Origin: Halobacteroides halobius DSM 5150
GTDB taxonomy: Bacteria; Bacillota; Halanaerobiia; Halobacteroidales; Halobacteroidaceae
Assembly (NCBI RefSeq): GCF_000328625.1
Contig: NC_019978.1
Coordinates: 1-64,000, forward strand
Reading direction: 5' to 3'
DNA: 64,000 nt
Every line of letters begins with the position of its first letter. Position 1 is the first letter of the stretch. Below the pieces are notes generated by a model. The model was given only the letters and a program-made list of their open reading frames with translations. It was not told the origin of the DNA and made no database searches. Both the position numbers and the translations under genes were made by a program. Below are positions 33,910 to 40,654 of this stretch, in pieces.

Positions 33910-34548
33910 ATGGTTGAAAAGAATGGAGAGTCAATTGTCATCCCTAGTGCTGTAATTAAAAGATTACCTAAATATCATCGGAATTTAGAAAGTTTACTTG
34001 ATAAGGGAGTAGAAAGAATTTCTTCACGAGAATTTGGCAAAATTGCTGGTGTTTCTGCTCCACAGTTACGTCAAGATTTGAATCACTTTGGTAATTTTGG
34101 ACAACAAGGATACGGATATAATGTTGAGAATTTATATAATGCTCTTTCTAAGATTATGGGGATTGAAAAAAAGAGTAATATGGTTTTAGTAGGAGTTGGG
34201 AATATAGGTCAAGCATTAGTCAACTCCACTGATTTTACAAAGCGTGGTTTTTATTTATCAGCTATTTTTGATATTAATCCACGGTTAGTAGGAATTAAAA
34301 TTAATGGTTTAGAAGTTAAAGATGTCAGTCAATTAGAGAATTATATTACAGAACATAAAATTAAAATTGGAGTTATTGCAGTACCAGAAAAGGCTGCTCA
34401 AGAAATAGCTAACAAAATGGTTAGAGCGGGAATACAAGGAATCTGGAATTTTGCTCCTGTTGATTTAAAATGTCCCCAAGAAATAAAAATAGAGAATGAA
34501 CATCTAACTGAAGGTTTGTTGAGACTTTCTTTTAAGATCGATGAATGA
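33910..34548 (+). CDS. rex: Redox-sensing transcriptional repressor Rex
   Basis: Rex represses fermentative genes when NADH/NAD+ is low and is released by NADH. The 212-aa protein has an N-terminal winged helix (about 8-80, ISSREFGKIAGVSAPQLRQDLNHFG) and a Rossmann domain with GVGNIGQALV near residue 96, followed by the C-terminal domain-swapped helix. ATG 33910 follows AGGAGGAG, 11 bp after the hydrogenase stop. As last gene of an operon that begins with a Rex-type operator it should be autoregulated; adhE downstream carries the same operator. Confidence 0.95.
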   Translation: MVEKNGESIVIPSAVIKRLPKYHRNLESLLDKGVERISSREFGKIAGVSAPQLRQDLNHFGNFGQQGYGYNVENLYNALSKIMGIEKKSNMVLVGVGNIGQALVNSTDFTKRGFYLSAIFDINPRLVGIKINGLEVKDVSQLENYITEHKIKIGVIAVPEKAAQEIANKMVRAGIQGIWNFAPVDLKCPQEIKIENEHLTEGLLRLSFKIDE

Positions 34549-34568
34549 TATTTTTTTCACAATAAGTC

Positions 34569-34597
34569 TTGACAACTAAAAGGAGCTATGCTATTAT
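34569..34597 (+). promoter_or_regulatory. Sigma-A-type promoter in the rex-adhE gap
   Basis: TTGACA (34569-34574), 17-bp spacer, TATTAT (34592-34597). A terminator-like hairpin follows within 25 bp and the Rex-type operators lie further downstream, so this may be the adhE promoter with an attenuating leader. Confidence 0.7.
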
Positions 34598-34620
34598 TTA
34601 AGTGAAGATAAGGGTGAGTA

Positions 34621-34643
34621 TCAGTCTTGAGGGCTGTTTTTTT
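34621..34643 (+). terminator. Intrinsic terminator or attenuator between rex and adhE
   Basis: CAGTC (34622-34626) pairs with GGCTG (34632-34636) around TTGAG and is followed by T7. It could end the hydrogenase-rex transcript, or attenuate the transcript from the promoter at 34569. Confidence 0.7.
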
Positions 34644-34651
34644 ACAAGATA

Positions 34652-34669
34652 ATGTGAATTAAAACACAA
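34652..34669. promoter_or_regulatory. Second, weaker Rex-type operator before adhE
   Basis: ATGTGAATTAAAACACAA matches 11 of 14 defined positions of TTGTGAA-N4-TTCACAA. It lies 40 bp (about four helical turns) upstream of the stronger site at 34692. Confidence 0.45.
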
Positions 34670-34691
34670 ACTTATTTATTTTTTCTTTTGC

Positions 34692-34709
34692 TTGTTAAAA
34701 AAATAACAA
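34692..34709. promoter_or_regulatory. Rex operator before adhE
   Basis: TTGTTAAAAAAATAACAA, identical over all 18 bases to the site at 29002-29019. It lies 28 bp before the adhE start codon. Confidence 0.85.
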
Positions 34710-34736
34710 TAATAAGGTTATAAGGAGGAGTTAGAA

Positions 34737-37337
34737 ATGGCTGTTCAAGAGAAAGAGGTTCAACATAGGTCAGAGGCTCAAGAGATGGTTGATGGTTTAA
34801 TTTCTAAGGCGCAAAAGGCACAAAAAGAATTAGCTCAGATGAATCAAGAAGAGATTGATCAAATTGTCGAAGAAATGGTTTTAGCTGGTGTAGATAAGCA
34901 TATTGAGCTAGCTAAGTTAGCAGTAGAGGATACTGGTATGGGGGTTTATGAAGATAAGATAGCTAAGAATATTTTTTCTACTGAATATATTTATAATGAT
35001 ATTAAAGATAAAAAGACAGTTGGAGTATTAGAAGAAAATAAAGTAGAAGGTACTGTTAAGATTGCTGAACCTGTTGGTGTAATTGCTGGTATCACTCCAA
35101 CAACCAATCCAACTTCAACTACCATGTTTAAGGCTTTAACTGCCTTAAAGGCTGGAAACTCAATTGTATTTAGTTTTCACCCAAGTGCTTTAGAATGTAG
35201 TGCTAAATCAGCTCAGATTTTACATGATGCTGCAGTTAAAGCAGGTGCTCCTGAAGGTTGTATTAGTTGGATTAGTGAACCTTCTTTAGAAGCTACAAAT
35301 GCATTAATGAAACATGATGGTGTAGATATGATTTTAGCAACTGGTGGAGCCGGGATGGTTAAGGCAGCTTATAGTTCTGGTACTCCTGCATTAGGTGTTG
35401 GCCCAGGTAATGTGCCAGCTTATGTAGAGAAATCTGTTAATTTAAAGCAAGCAATTAATGATATAGTAATGAGTAAATCTTTTGATAATGGTACTATTTG
35501 TGCTTCTGAACAAGCGATCATTCTTGATAAAGAGATTGCTGAAGAGGCTAAAGGATTATTAGTCCAAAATCATTGTTATATGTTAGATGAGAAAGAAATT
35601 AAAAAGGTAGAAGAAGTTGCTATAGATAAAGAAAGAAATGCTATGAGTCCTGAGGTTGTAGGACAGTCAGCTACTAAGATTGCCCAGTTAGCTGGAATTG
35701 ATGTTCCTAAAGATACAGTTGTGTTAGTTGCTCCTATTAATGGGGTTGGCCCAGATTATCCTTTATCTAGAGAGAAGTTAAGTCCTATCTTAGCTTTAAT
35801 TGAAGTTGAAGATTCTGATGAAGGAATTCAAAAAGCTATTGAAATGACTGAATTTGGTGGATTAGGACACTCTGCTGTAATTCATTCTAATGATGATAAA
35901 GTGATTGAAGAGTTTGGTAACAAACTGCAAGTTGGTAGAGTTATTGTTAATGCTCCAAGTGCTTTAGGTGGTATTGGAGATATTTACAATAATTTTGCGC
36001 CATCATTAACTCTAGGCTGTGGAACATTTGGTGGTAATGCAGTAAGTGAAAATGTAACTGTAGATCACCTATACAATGTAAAGACAGTTGCTAAACGGAA
36101 GACTGAAAGATTATGGGTTAAAGTACCACCTGAGATTTATACAGAAGCAGGATCATTAGCTAAATTAGCTGATGAAGAAGGAAAAAAGGCTGCAATTATT
36201 ACTGATCAAGTAATGGTTGATTTAGGCTATGTAGATCAAGTGACTGAATATTTAGAGGAAGCTGGAGTAGATTATAGAGTCTTTGATGAAGTTGAACCTG
36301 ATCCTTCTGTTGAAACAGTAATGAAAGGGAAAGACTTTATTGAAGAGTTTGGAGCAGATACTATTATTGCTCTTGGTGGTGGATCTCCAATGGATGCTGC
36401 TAAGGGAATGTGGTTATTCTATGAACATCCAGAAGCTAAATTTAGAGATTTAAAGCTTAGATTTGCTGATATTAAGAAGAGAACTTATGAATTTCCTAAT
36501 TTAGGAGAAAAAGCAAAGTTTATTGCAGTACCAACAACTAGTGGTACTGGTTCTGAGGTAACTGCTTTTGCTGTAATTACTGATAAGAAGAATGACATTA
36601 AGTATCCACTAGCTTCTTATGAATTGACTCCAGATATGGCAATTATTGATTCTGATTTAACTATGACTGTGCCAGCTAGTGTAACTGCTAATACTGGTAT
36701 TGATGTTTTAACTCATGCTATTGAAGCTTATGTAGCTACTTTATCTTCTGATTATACGGATGCTTTAGCTTTACAAGCTATTAGAATGGTTTTTAAGTAT
36801 TTACCACGTGCTTATAAGAATGGTCAACAGGATAGAGAAGCTAGAGAAAAAATGCATAATGCTTCTTGCATGGCAGGAATTGCCTTTACTAATGCTTTCT
36901 TAGGTATTAATCACAGTTTAGCTCATATTTTAGGTGGAAAATTCCATATTCCACATGGATTAGCTAATGGAGTATTAATGCCCCATGTAATTAGATATAA
37001 TGCTGCGACACCTACAAAGTGGGCTATTTTCCCTAATTATAGATATCATAAAGCAGATGAGGAATATGCTGAAATTGCTAGAAATTTAGGGTTGGAGGCT
37101 AATACGCCAGAAGAGGGTGTAGAAAATTTAGTTGAAGCTATTAAAGATCTGATGAAAGAATTAGATATGCCATTAACAATTGCTGATTGTGATATTGAAT
37201 GGTCAGATTTTGAAGAAAAGATTAGTGAAATGGCAGATGTAGCATTCAATGACCAGTGTACACCTGCTAATCCACGTAAACCAAGAGTAAGTGAGTTAGA
37301 AGAAATTTATAAAAAAGCTTATGGTGATAGAAAGTAG
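34737..37337 (+). CDS. adhE: Bifunctional acetaldehyde-CoA/alcohol dehydrogenase AdhE
   Basis: AdhE reduces acetyl-CoA to acetaldehyde and then ethanol, using two NADH. The 866-aa fusion has an N-terminal aldehyde dehydrogenase domain (about 1-440) with catalytic Cys258 in FDNGTICASEQ, a linker, and a C-terminal iron-containing alcohol dehydrogenase domain with the NAD-binding GGGSPMDAAKGM and metal-binding histidines in HSLAHILGGKFHIPHGLANG. ATG 34737 follows AAGGAGGAG. Rex-type operators upstream fit a classic Rex target. Ethanol is thus a likely fermentation product. A strong terminator follows. Confidence 0.97.
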   Translation: MAVQEKEVQHRSEAQEMVDGLISKAQKAQKELAQMNQEEIDQIVEEMVLAGVDKHIELAKLAVEDTGMGVYEDKIAKNIFSTEYIYNDIKDKKTVGVLEENKVEGTVKIAEPVGVIAGITPTTNPTSTTMFKALTALKAGNSIVFSFHPSALECSAKSAQILHDAAVKAGAPEGCISWISEPSLEATNALMKHDGVDMILATGGAGMVKAAYSSGTPALGVGPGNVPAYVEKSVNLKQAINDIVMSKSFDNGTICASEQAIILDKEIAEEAKGLLVQNHCYMLDEKEIKKVEEVAIDKERNAMSPEVVGQSATKIAQLAGIDVPKDTVVLVAPINGVGPDYPLSREKLSPILALIEVEDSDEGIQKAIEMTEFGGLGHSAVIHSNDDKVIEEFGNKLQVGRVIVNAPSALGGIGDIYNNFAPSLTLGCGTFGGNAVSENVTVDHLYNVKTVAKRKTERLWVKVPPEIYTEAGSLAKLADEEGKKAAIITDQVMVDLGYVDQVTEYLEEAGVDYRVFDEVEPDPSVETVMKGKDFIEEFGADTIIALGGGSPMDAAKGMWLFYEHPEAKFRDLKLRFADIKKRTYEFPNLGEKAKFIAVPTTSGTGSEVTAFAVITDKKNDIKYPLASYELTPDMAIIDSDLTMTVPASVTANTGIDVLTHAIEAYVATLSSDYTDALALQAIRMVFKYLPRAYKNGQQDREAREKMHNASCMAGIAFTNAFLGINHSLAHILGGKFHIPHGLANGVLMPHVIRYNAATPTKWAIFPNYRYHKADEEYAEIARNLGLEANTPEEGVENLVEAIKDLMKELDMPLTIADCDIEWSDFEEKISEMADVAFNDQCTPANPRKPRVSELEEIYKKAYGDRK

Positions 37338-37340
37338 TAT

Positions 37341-37378
37341 AATAAACAGGGCCAACCTTAAGGTTGGCCCTGTTTATT
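37341..37378. terminator. Bidirectional terminator between adhE and parR
   Basis: A perfect 19-bp inverted repeat without spacer (37341-37359 with 37360-37378), GC-rich in the middle and with A/T ends on both sides, serving both convergent genes. Confidence 0.92.
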
Positions 37379-37748
37379 ATAGATTGTTTAATTGGTCAAG
37401 AATTATATCTTGAGTTCTGGCCTGTTCTTTTGAAACATCTTTTATTAACTGATCTTCCTTTTTATCTTCTTTGATTTCAAAATCATCTTCTTTAAGGTTC
37501 TTAATTACATAACCTAAGACTTCTTCTTTTAAGTCTTGCTTTTTCTCATGTTTTATTTCTTGATTTGTATTTTTATTTACTTTTTGTTCAGACTTGTATA
37601 ATGAAATAATTAATTTTCTAATAAACTCAGTTTTGCTTCCAGCATGATTATAATATTTATCTTTAAGCCAGCTTAGAGCTTCATTAGGCATATTTTTATT
37701 AGAGAAGGTGACATCAATTCTTAGTTTGAAGTCATCATTTATATCCAT
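37377..37748 (-). CDS. Putative ParR-like partition adaptor
   Basis: A 123-aa protein. Residues 1-60 (FKLRIDVTFSNKNMPNEALSW, GSKTEFIRKLIISLY) look like a small ribbon-helix-helix DNA-binding domain. The rest is highly charged, with many Lys and Glu, likely disordered or coiled. Six bases separate it from the upstream ParM-like actin gene, the normal parM-parR order, so a role as the DNA-binding adaptor of the filament is likely. The assignment rests on context more than on similarity. ATG 37748 (minus) has AAGGAG upstream. Confidence 0.6.
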   Translation of the reverse strand: MDINDDFKLRIDVTFSNKNMPNEALSWLKDKYYNHAGSKTEFIRKLIISLYKSEQKVNKNTNQEIKHEKKQDLKEEVLGYVIKNLKEDDFEIKEDKKEDQLIKDVSKEQARTQDIILDQLNNL

Positions 37749-37754
37749 AGTACC

Positions 37755-38819
37755 TTACTCCTTTTGTTCTTTATTATAAATTGTTTCAGCCCTTAATAGA
37801 TAACCTAAAACATTTGCGAGCTGAGGATTAGGAATAGCTTGTATACCAATCCTACCAAACTCTTTTTTAAGGAATGGGGCTAGTAGTTTTGCTCCTCCTC
37901 CAACGATTAGAATTTGATTGATTAGACTAATGAAGTCTCTCCATTCATTTCTAGTTGCCTTAAAGATCTCTCTAGCTAACTCTTGATAACATTTATTAAC
38001 AATATCTCTAATCGATTTTTCTTCTTGATTATAAGTGATAGTATCTTGTTGATTTACTACTGCACTTCTAATTAGATTTTCGTCTATATTTAGGTTGTTA
38101 CTCACTGCTCTAAAAACATTAGACATTCCAATATCGGAGCTAAAAGGAGATTCATTAATTATTTCCCCACAGTTGTAAGCTAGTCCATCTGTTGTTCTTC
38201 CTCCTACATCAATGATTGCTATTTTATCTCGCATTATATCTGCATTATTATCTTGATTTAAGTAATATAGTAAAGCTCCAGCAGCTTGAGGAACTACTAC
38301 TATATCATTTATTGTATAGCGAACAGTTACTTCTTTACCATTTCTAGCGGTTATTTTACTTTTAAATTTACCTTCGAACCTTTCTTTCATACCTTTTTTA
38401 TGATTACGGTGATGCTGAATAGGTAACCCGGTTACTAATTTGTCTATATAAATCCTATTAGCATTAGGATAAAGAGTTGATAGCCCAGCTAATAATTTAG
38501 CTAATTCTTCTTCTGATTGATATTTGTTTACTTCATAGTTAGAGCCACCACTCTCTAATTGGTTGACTATATAATCTCCTACCATAAAATCGTACCACTC
38601 ATCATTTTTATCTTGGACTTCAATTAACATTTTTTCTTTAGAAAAGCTTTGGCCCAGACCTAACTCCTTTTTATCGATTAGACTAGTTGTTCTTTCTTTA
38701 GCTAAACTAGGAAAAGTTAAAGGCTTTTGATTAGAGTCTTTCATTTGATTTGTAATCAGCTTACATGTATCATAGCCAGAATCCCATCCGCAATAAGAAA
38801 CATTTACACCAATACCCAT
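37755..38819 (-). CDS. ParM/StbA-like actin-family ATPase
   Basis: A 354-aa actin-like protein of the plasmid-segregation group. Phosphate-1-type motif GIGVNVSYCGWDSGYDTCKL at the N-terminus, phosphate-2 IDVGGRTTDGLAYNCGE near residue 198, and the adenosine motif IGGGAKLLAP-like ILIVGGGAKLLAPFLKKEFG near 310 are visible. ParM polymers push plasmid copies apart when bound to ParR on parC. ATG 38819 (minus) is preferred because GAGGTG lies 7 bp upstream; GTG 38828 is the alternative. Finding it in the chromosome beside oriC-proximal genes suggests an integrated plasmid or phage remnant, or a recruited cytoskeletal role. Confidence 0.82.
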   Translation of the reverse strand: MGIGVNVSYCGWDSGYDTCKLITNQMKDSNQKPLTFPSLAKERTTSLIDKKELGLGQSFSKEKMLIEVQDKNDEWYDFMVGDYIVNQLESGGSNYEVNKYQSEEELAKLLAGLSTLYPNANRIYIDKLVTGLPIQHHRNHKKGMKERFEGKFKSKITARNGKEVTVRYTINDIVVVPQAAGALLYYLNQDNNADIMRDKIAIIDVGGRTTDGLAYNCGEIINESPFSSDIGMSNVFRAVSNNLNIDENLIRSAVVNQQDTITYNQEEKSIRDIVNKCYQELAREIFKATRNEWRDFISLINQILIVGGGAKLLAPFLKKEFGRIGIQAIPNPQLANVLGYLLRAETIYNKEQKE

Positions 38820-38899
38820 TATTAACACCTCTTCAATATTTTTACATTACATTTTAATTATAATTAAAAGATTAGCTATTAGTCAATAGAAAATTCGAT

Positions 38900-38980
38900 T
38901 TTTTCGGAATAATGCGTAAAAATTAGATTTAAAAATGAACTTAAACTTTATATATCCTACTTTTTCGTAAAAAGACGTAA
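38900..38980. repeat. Paired direct repeats upstream of the parM-like gene (candidate parC)
   Basis: TTTTTCG followed 15 bp later by CGTAA occurs twice, at 38900-38919 and 38961-38980, 61 bp apart, with similar flanks (AATTAGA and AATTTAGG). The repeats lie just upstream of the parM-parR operon, where ParR-binding centromere/operator repeats are normally found. Confidence 0.4.
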
Positions 38981-39010
38981 TAATTTAGGAAAAATTACAG
39001 AAATAGCAAT

Positions 39011-39039
39011 TTGACTTATCAAAATCATTATGCTAAAAT
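39011..39039 (+). promoter_or_regulatory. Distal tRNA promoter with the rRNA-type start motif
   Basis: TTGACT (39011-39016), 17-bp spacer, TAAAAT (39034-39039), followed at 39041 by GTAAATGTCGCTTGAGAAAG, the motif that follows all three rRNA promoters. Confidence 0.8.
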
Positions 39040-39097
39040 GGTAAATGTCGCTTGAGAAAGGCATTCCCCAATGTCTTACAAAGATTTTTAAAAAATC

Positions 39098-39126
39098 TTG
39101 ACAAGCTCATTAAAGTATTATATACT
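39098..39126 (+). promoter_or_regulatory. Proximal promoter of the second tRNA-Ser cassette
   Basis: TTGACA (39098-39103), 17-bp spacer, TATACT (39121-39126), 14 bp before tRNA-Ser(TGA). Confidence 0.85.
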
Positions 39127-39139
39127 AATTAAGTGTTGT

Positions 39140-39231
39140 GGAGGGGTGTCCGAGTCCGGTTTATGGTGGCAGACTTGAAATCTGCTGTGCGTTTATGCGT
39201 ACCGTGGGTTCGAATCCCACCCCCTCCGCCA
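39140..39231 (+). tRNA. tRNA-Ser (TGA), copy 2
   Basis: Differs from copy 1 (28457) at only two visible positions, one in the D arm (GTCCGG for GTTCGG) and one in the variable arm (GCGTACC for GCGCACC). The CCA end is encoded. Confidence 0.95.
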
Positions 39232-39481
39232 TTATCAATTTACTATTGATAATCGGCAATTGGAGACCAAAGAATAATAATTAAAGAAAGAATAATAAAT
39301 TCAGTTTGAGATTGAGTTTAAGATTAGATTCACCATAAAATCACTAGTAATAATTTATGGTTTAACAGTTACTCAAACTTAGTCTCTATTATTTTATATT
39401 TTATTTATTCTTTATTAATTGTGATTTATTATTTGAACTTAATTGTAAATTGTCCATTGTCCATTTTCAATTGAATAGCGT
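39232..39481. repeat. AT-rich inverted-repeat element, copy C
   Basis: About 250 bp between the two tRNA-Ser genes of the second cassette. It is homologous to copy B over the whole core, including the ACCATAAA...TTTATGGT palindrome, with small insertions (a duplicated AAGAATAATAA segment near 39275 and an extra ATTTTAT near 39395). The right arm ends in TTTTCAATTGAAT. No coding capacity is seen. Confidence 0.65.
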
Positions 39482-39575
39482 GGAGAGATACCCAAGTGGC
39501 TGAAGGGGCGGGTTTGCTAAACCTGTAGTAGGGCATCAAGCTCTAGCGAGGGTTCAAATCCCTCTCTCTCCGCCA
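39482..39575 (+). tRNA. tRNA-Ser (GCT), copy 2
   Basis: Same sequence as copy 1 at 28781 as far as I can see. Anticodon GCT in loop TTGCTAA; the CCA end is encoded. Confidence 0.95.
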
Positions 39576-39585
39576 ATAATATTGT

Positions 39586-39662
39586 GTGCTCGTGGCTCAA
39601 CTGGATAGAGCGTCTGATTACGGATCAGAAGGTTGGGGGTTCAAATCCTCCCGAGCACGCCA
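39586..39662 (+). tRNA. tRNA-Arg (ACG)
   Basis: Acceptor GTGCTCG pairs with CGAGCAC; anticodon stem TCTGA/TCAGA encloses TTACGGA, giving ACG; the CCA end is encoded. Its A34 is the substrate of TadA, whose gene starts 23 bp downstream. Confidence 0.95.
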
Positions 39663-39685
39663 TTTTTATTTAATAAGGTGGTTGA

Positions 39686-40138
39686 ATGAAAAATAATGAT
39701 CGATATTATATGCAATTAGCTTTAAAAGAAGCCCAAAAAGCATTTAATAAAGATGAAGTGCCTATTGGTGCTATTATTACTAAAGAGGATCAGGTTATAG
39801 CTAAAGCTCATAACTTAAGAGAAAGTCTACAAGATCCCACGGCACATGCTGAAGTATTAGTAATTCGTAAAGCTAGTGAAGTTATTAATAGTTGGCGGTT
39901 GATAGATTGTAGTTTATATGTTACAATAGAGCCATGCTCAATGTGTGCTGGAACATTAGTACAATCAAGAATAGATAACTTAATTTATGGTGCTACGGAT
40001 CCTAAAGGAGGAGCTGCTGGAACCATATTTAATATAGTAAATGATAGAAGATTAAATCATCAGTTAAATGTTAAGTCTGGTATATTAGAAGAGCAATGTA
40101 GTCAAATTATGAAAAATTTCTTTAAACAATTAAGATAA
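39686..40138 (+). CDS. tadA: tRNA-specific adenosine deaminase TadA
   Basis: TadA converts A34 of tRNA-Arg(ACG) to inosine so that it can read CGU, CGC and CGA. The 150-aa zinc deaminase has His54 and Glu56 in TAHAEVL and the zinc cysteines 84 and 87 in EPCSMCAG. ATG 39686 follows AAGGTGG. The gene lies between tRNA-Arg(ACG), 23 bp upstream, and tRNA-Ser(GGA), which starts 3 bp after the stop codon, so it is almost certainly on the same transcript as its own substrate and must be freed by tRNA processing. Confidence 0.96.
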   Translation: MKNNDRYYMQLALKEAQKAFNKDEVPIGAIITKEDQVIAKAHNLRESLQDPTAHAEVLVIRKASEVINSWRLIDCSLYVTIEPCSMCAGTLVQSRIDNLIYGATDPKGGAAGTIFNIVNDRRLNHQLNVKSGILEEQCSQIMKNFFKQLR

Positions 40139-40141
40139 TGT

Positions 40142-40230
40142 GGAGAGGTGTCCGAGTCTGGCTTAAGGAGCTCGCCTGGAAAGCGAGTAAGGGTTTACGC
40201 CCTTCGAGGGTTCGAATCCCTCCCTCTCCG
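40142..40230 (+). tRNA. tRNA-Ser (GGA), CCA not encoded
   Basis: Acceptor GGAGAGG pairs with CCTCTCC; anticodon stem CTCGC/GCGAG encloses CTGGAAA, giving GGA; long variable arm. The discriminator G is followed by CCC, so the CCA end must be added by nucleotidyltransferase; all other tRNAs in this window encode CCA. Confidence 0.93.
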
Positions 40231-40273
40231 CCCTTGATGCAATAAATTGGTAGATAGTTGTTATAATTTGGCA

Positions 40274-40302
40274 TTGACTTATTGCTTAAAATCTGATACA
40301 AT
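40274..40302 (+). promoter_or_regulatory. SRP RNA promoter
   Basis: TTGACT (40274-40279), 17-bp spacer, TACAAT (40297-40302), about 55 bp before the RNA start. Confidence 0.75.
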
Positions 40303-40357
40303 TTAAATTGATGAGAATGAAATAGTAATAGAGGCTTATAGCCTTTATATAAATTTG

Positions 40358-40625
40358 GTCGTGCTAGACGGGGGGGTAGCGGTACCCTATAACCTGCAAT
40401 CCGCTTAGCAGGGTTGAAGTCTACTTTAGCCTATTTCTTGTAAGGTCTGGCTTAAGTAAGTGGCGTTGACGATTGGGTCTTACGCAACGAAGCGTTGTGA
40501 ATTCCGTCAGATCCGGAAGGAAGCAGCGGTAAGCAAATGTCTTCGTGTGCCGTAAGGTTGCCTGGTTCGAGCTAACTGCTTAAGTAACGCTTGGAAGAAA
40601 TTGGTGAGGGTAGATGCACGACCTT
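40358..40625 (+). ncRNA. ffs: Signal recognition particle RNA (long Bacillus type, with Alu domain)
   Basis: The ends GGTCGTGC (40358) and GCACGACC (about 40616-40623) pair. The S-domain core GATCCGGAAGGAAGCAGCGG binds Ffh. At about 268 nt it is the long form with an Alu domain, as in Bacillus and clostridia. It lies between tadA/tRNA-Ser and dnaX, exactly as scr does in B. subtilis. It has its own promoter. Ends are estimated by pairing. Confidence 0.93.
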
Positions 40626-40654
40626 TAGTATTTTATAATGGGGGTAATATATAA

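Noticed and set aside
28549-39481. Possible CRISPR array from repeated ACAATTGA-type motifs
   Set aside because: The motifs are arranged as inverted arms, not as regularly spaced direct repeats with unique spacers, and no cas genes are present.
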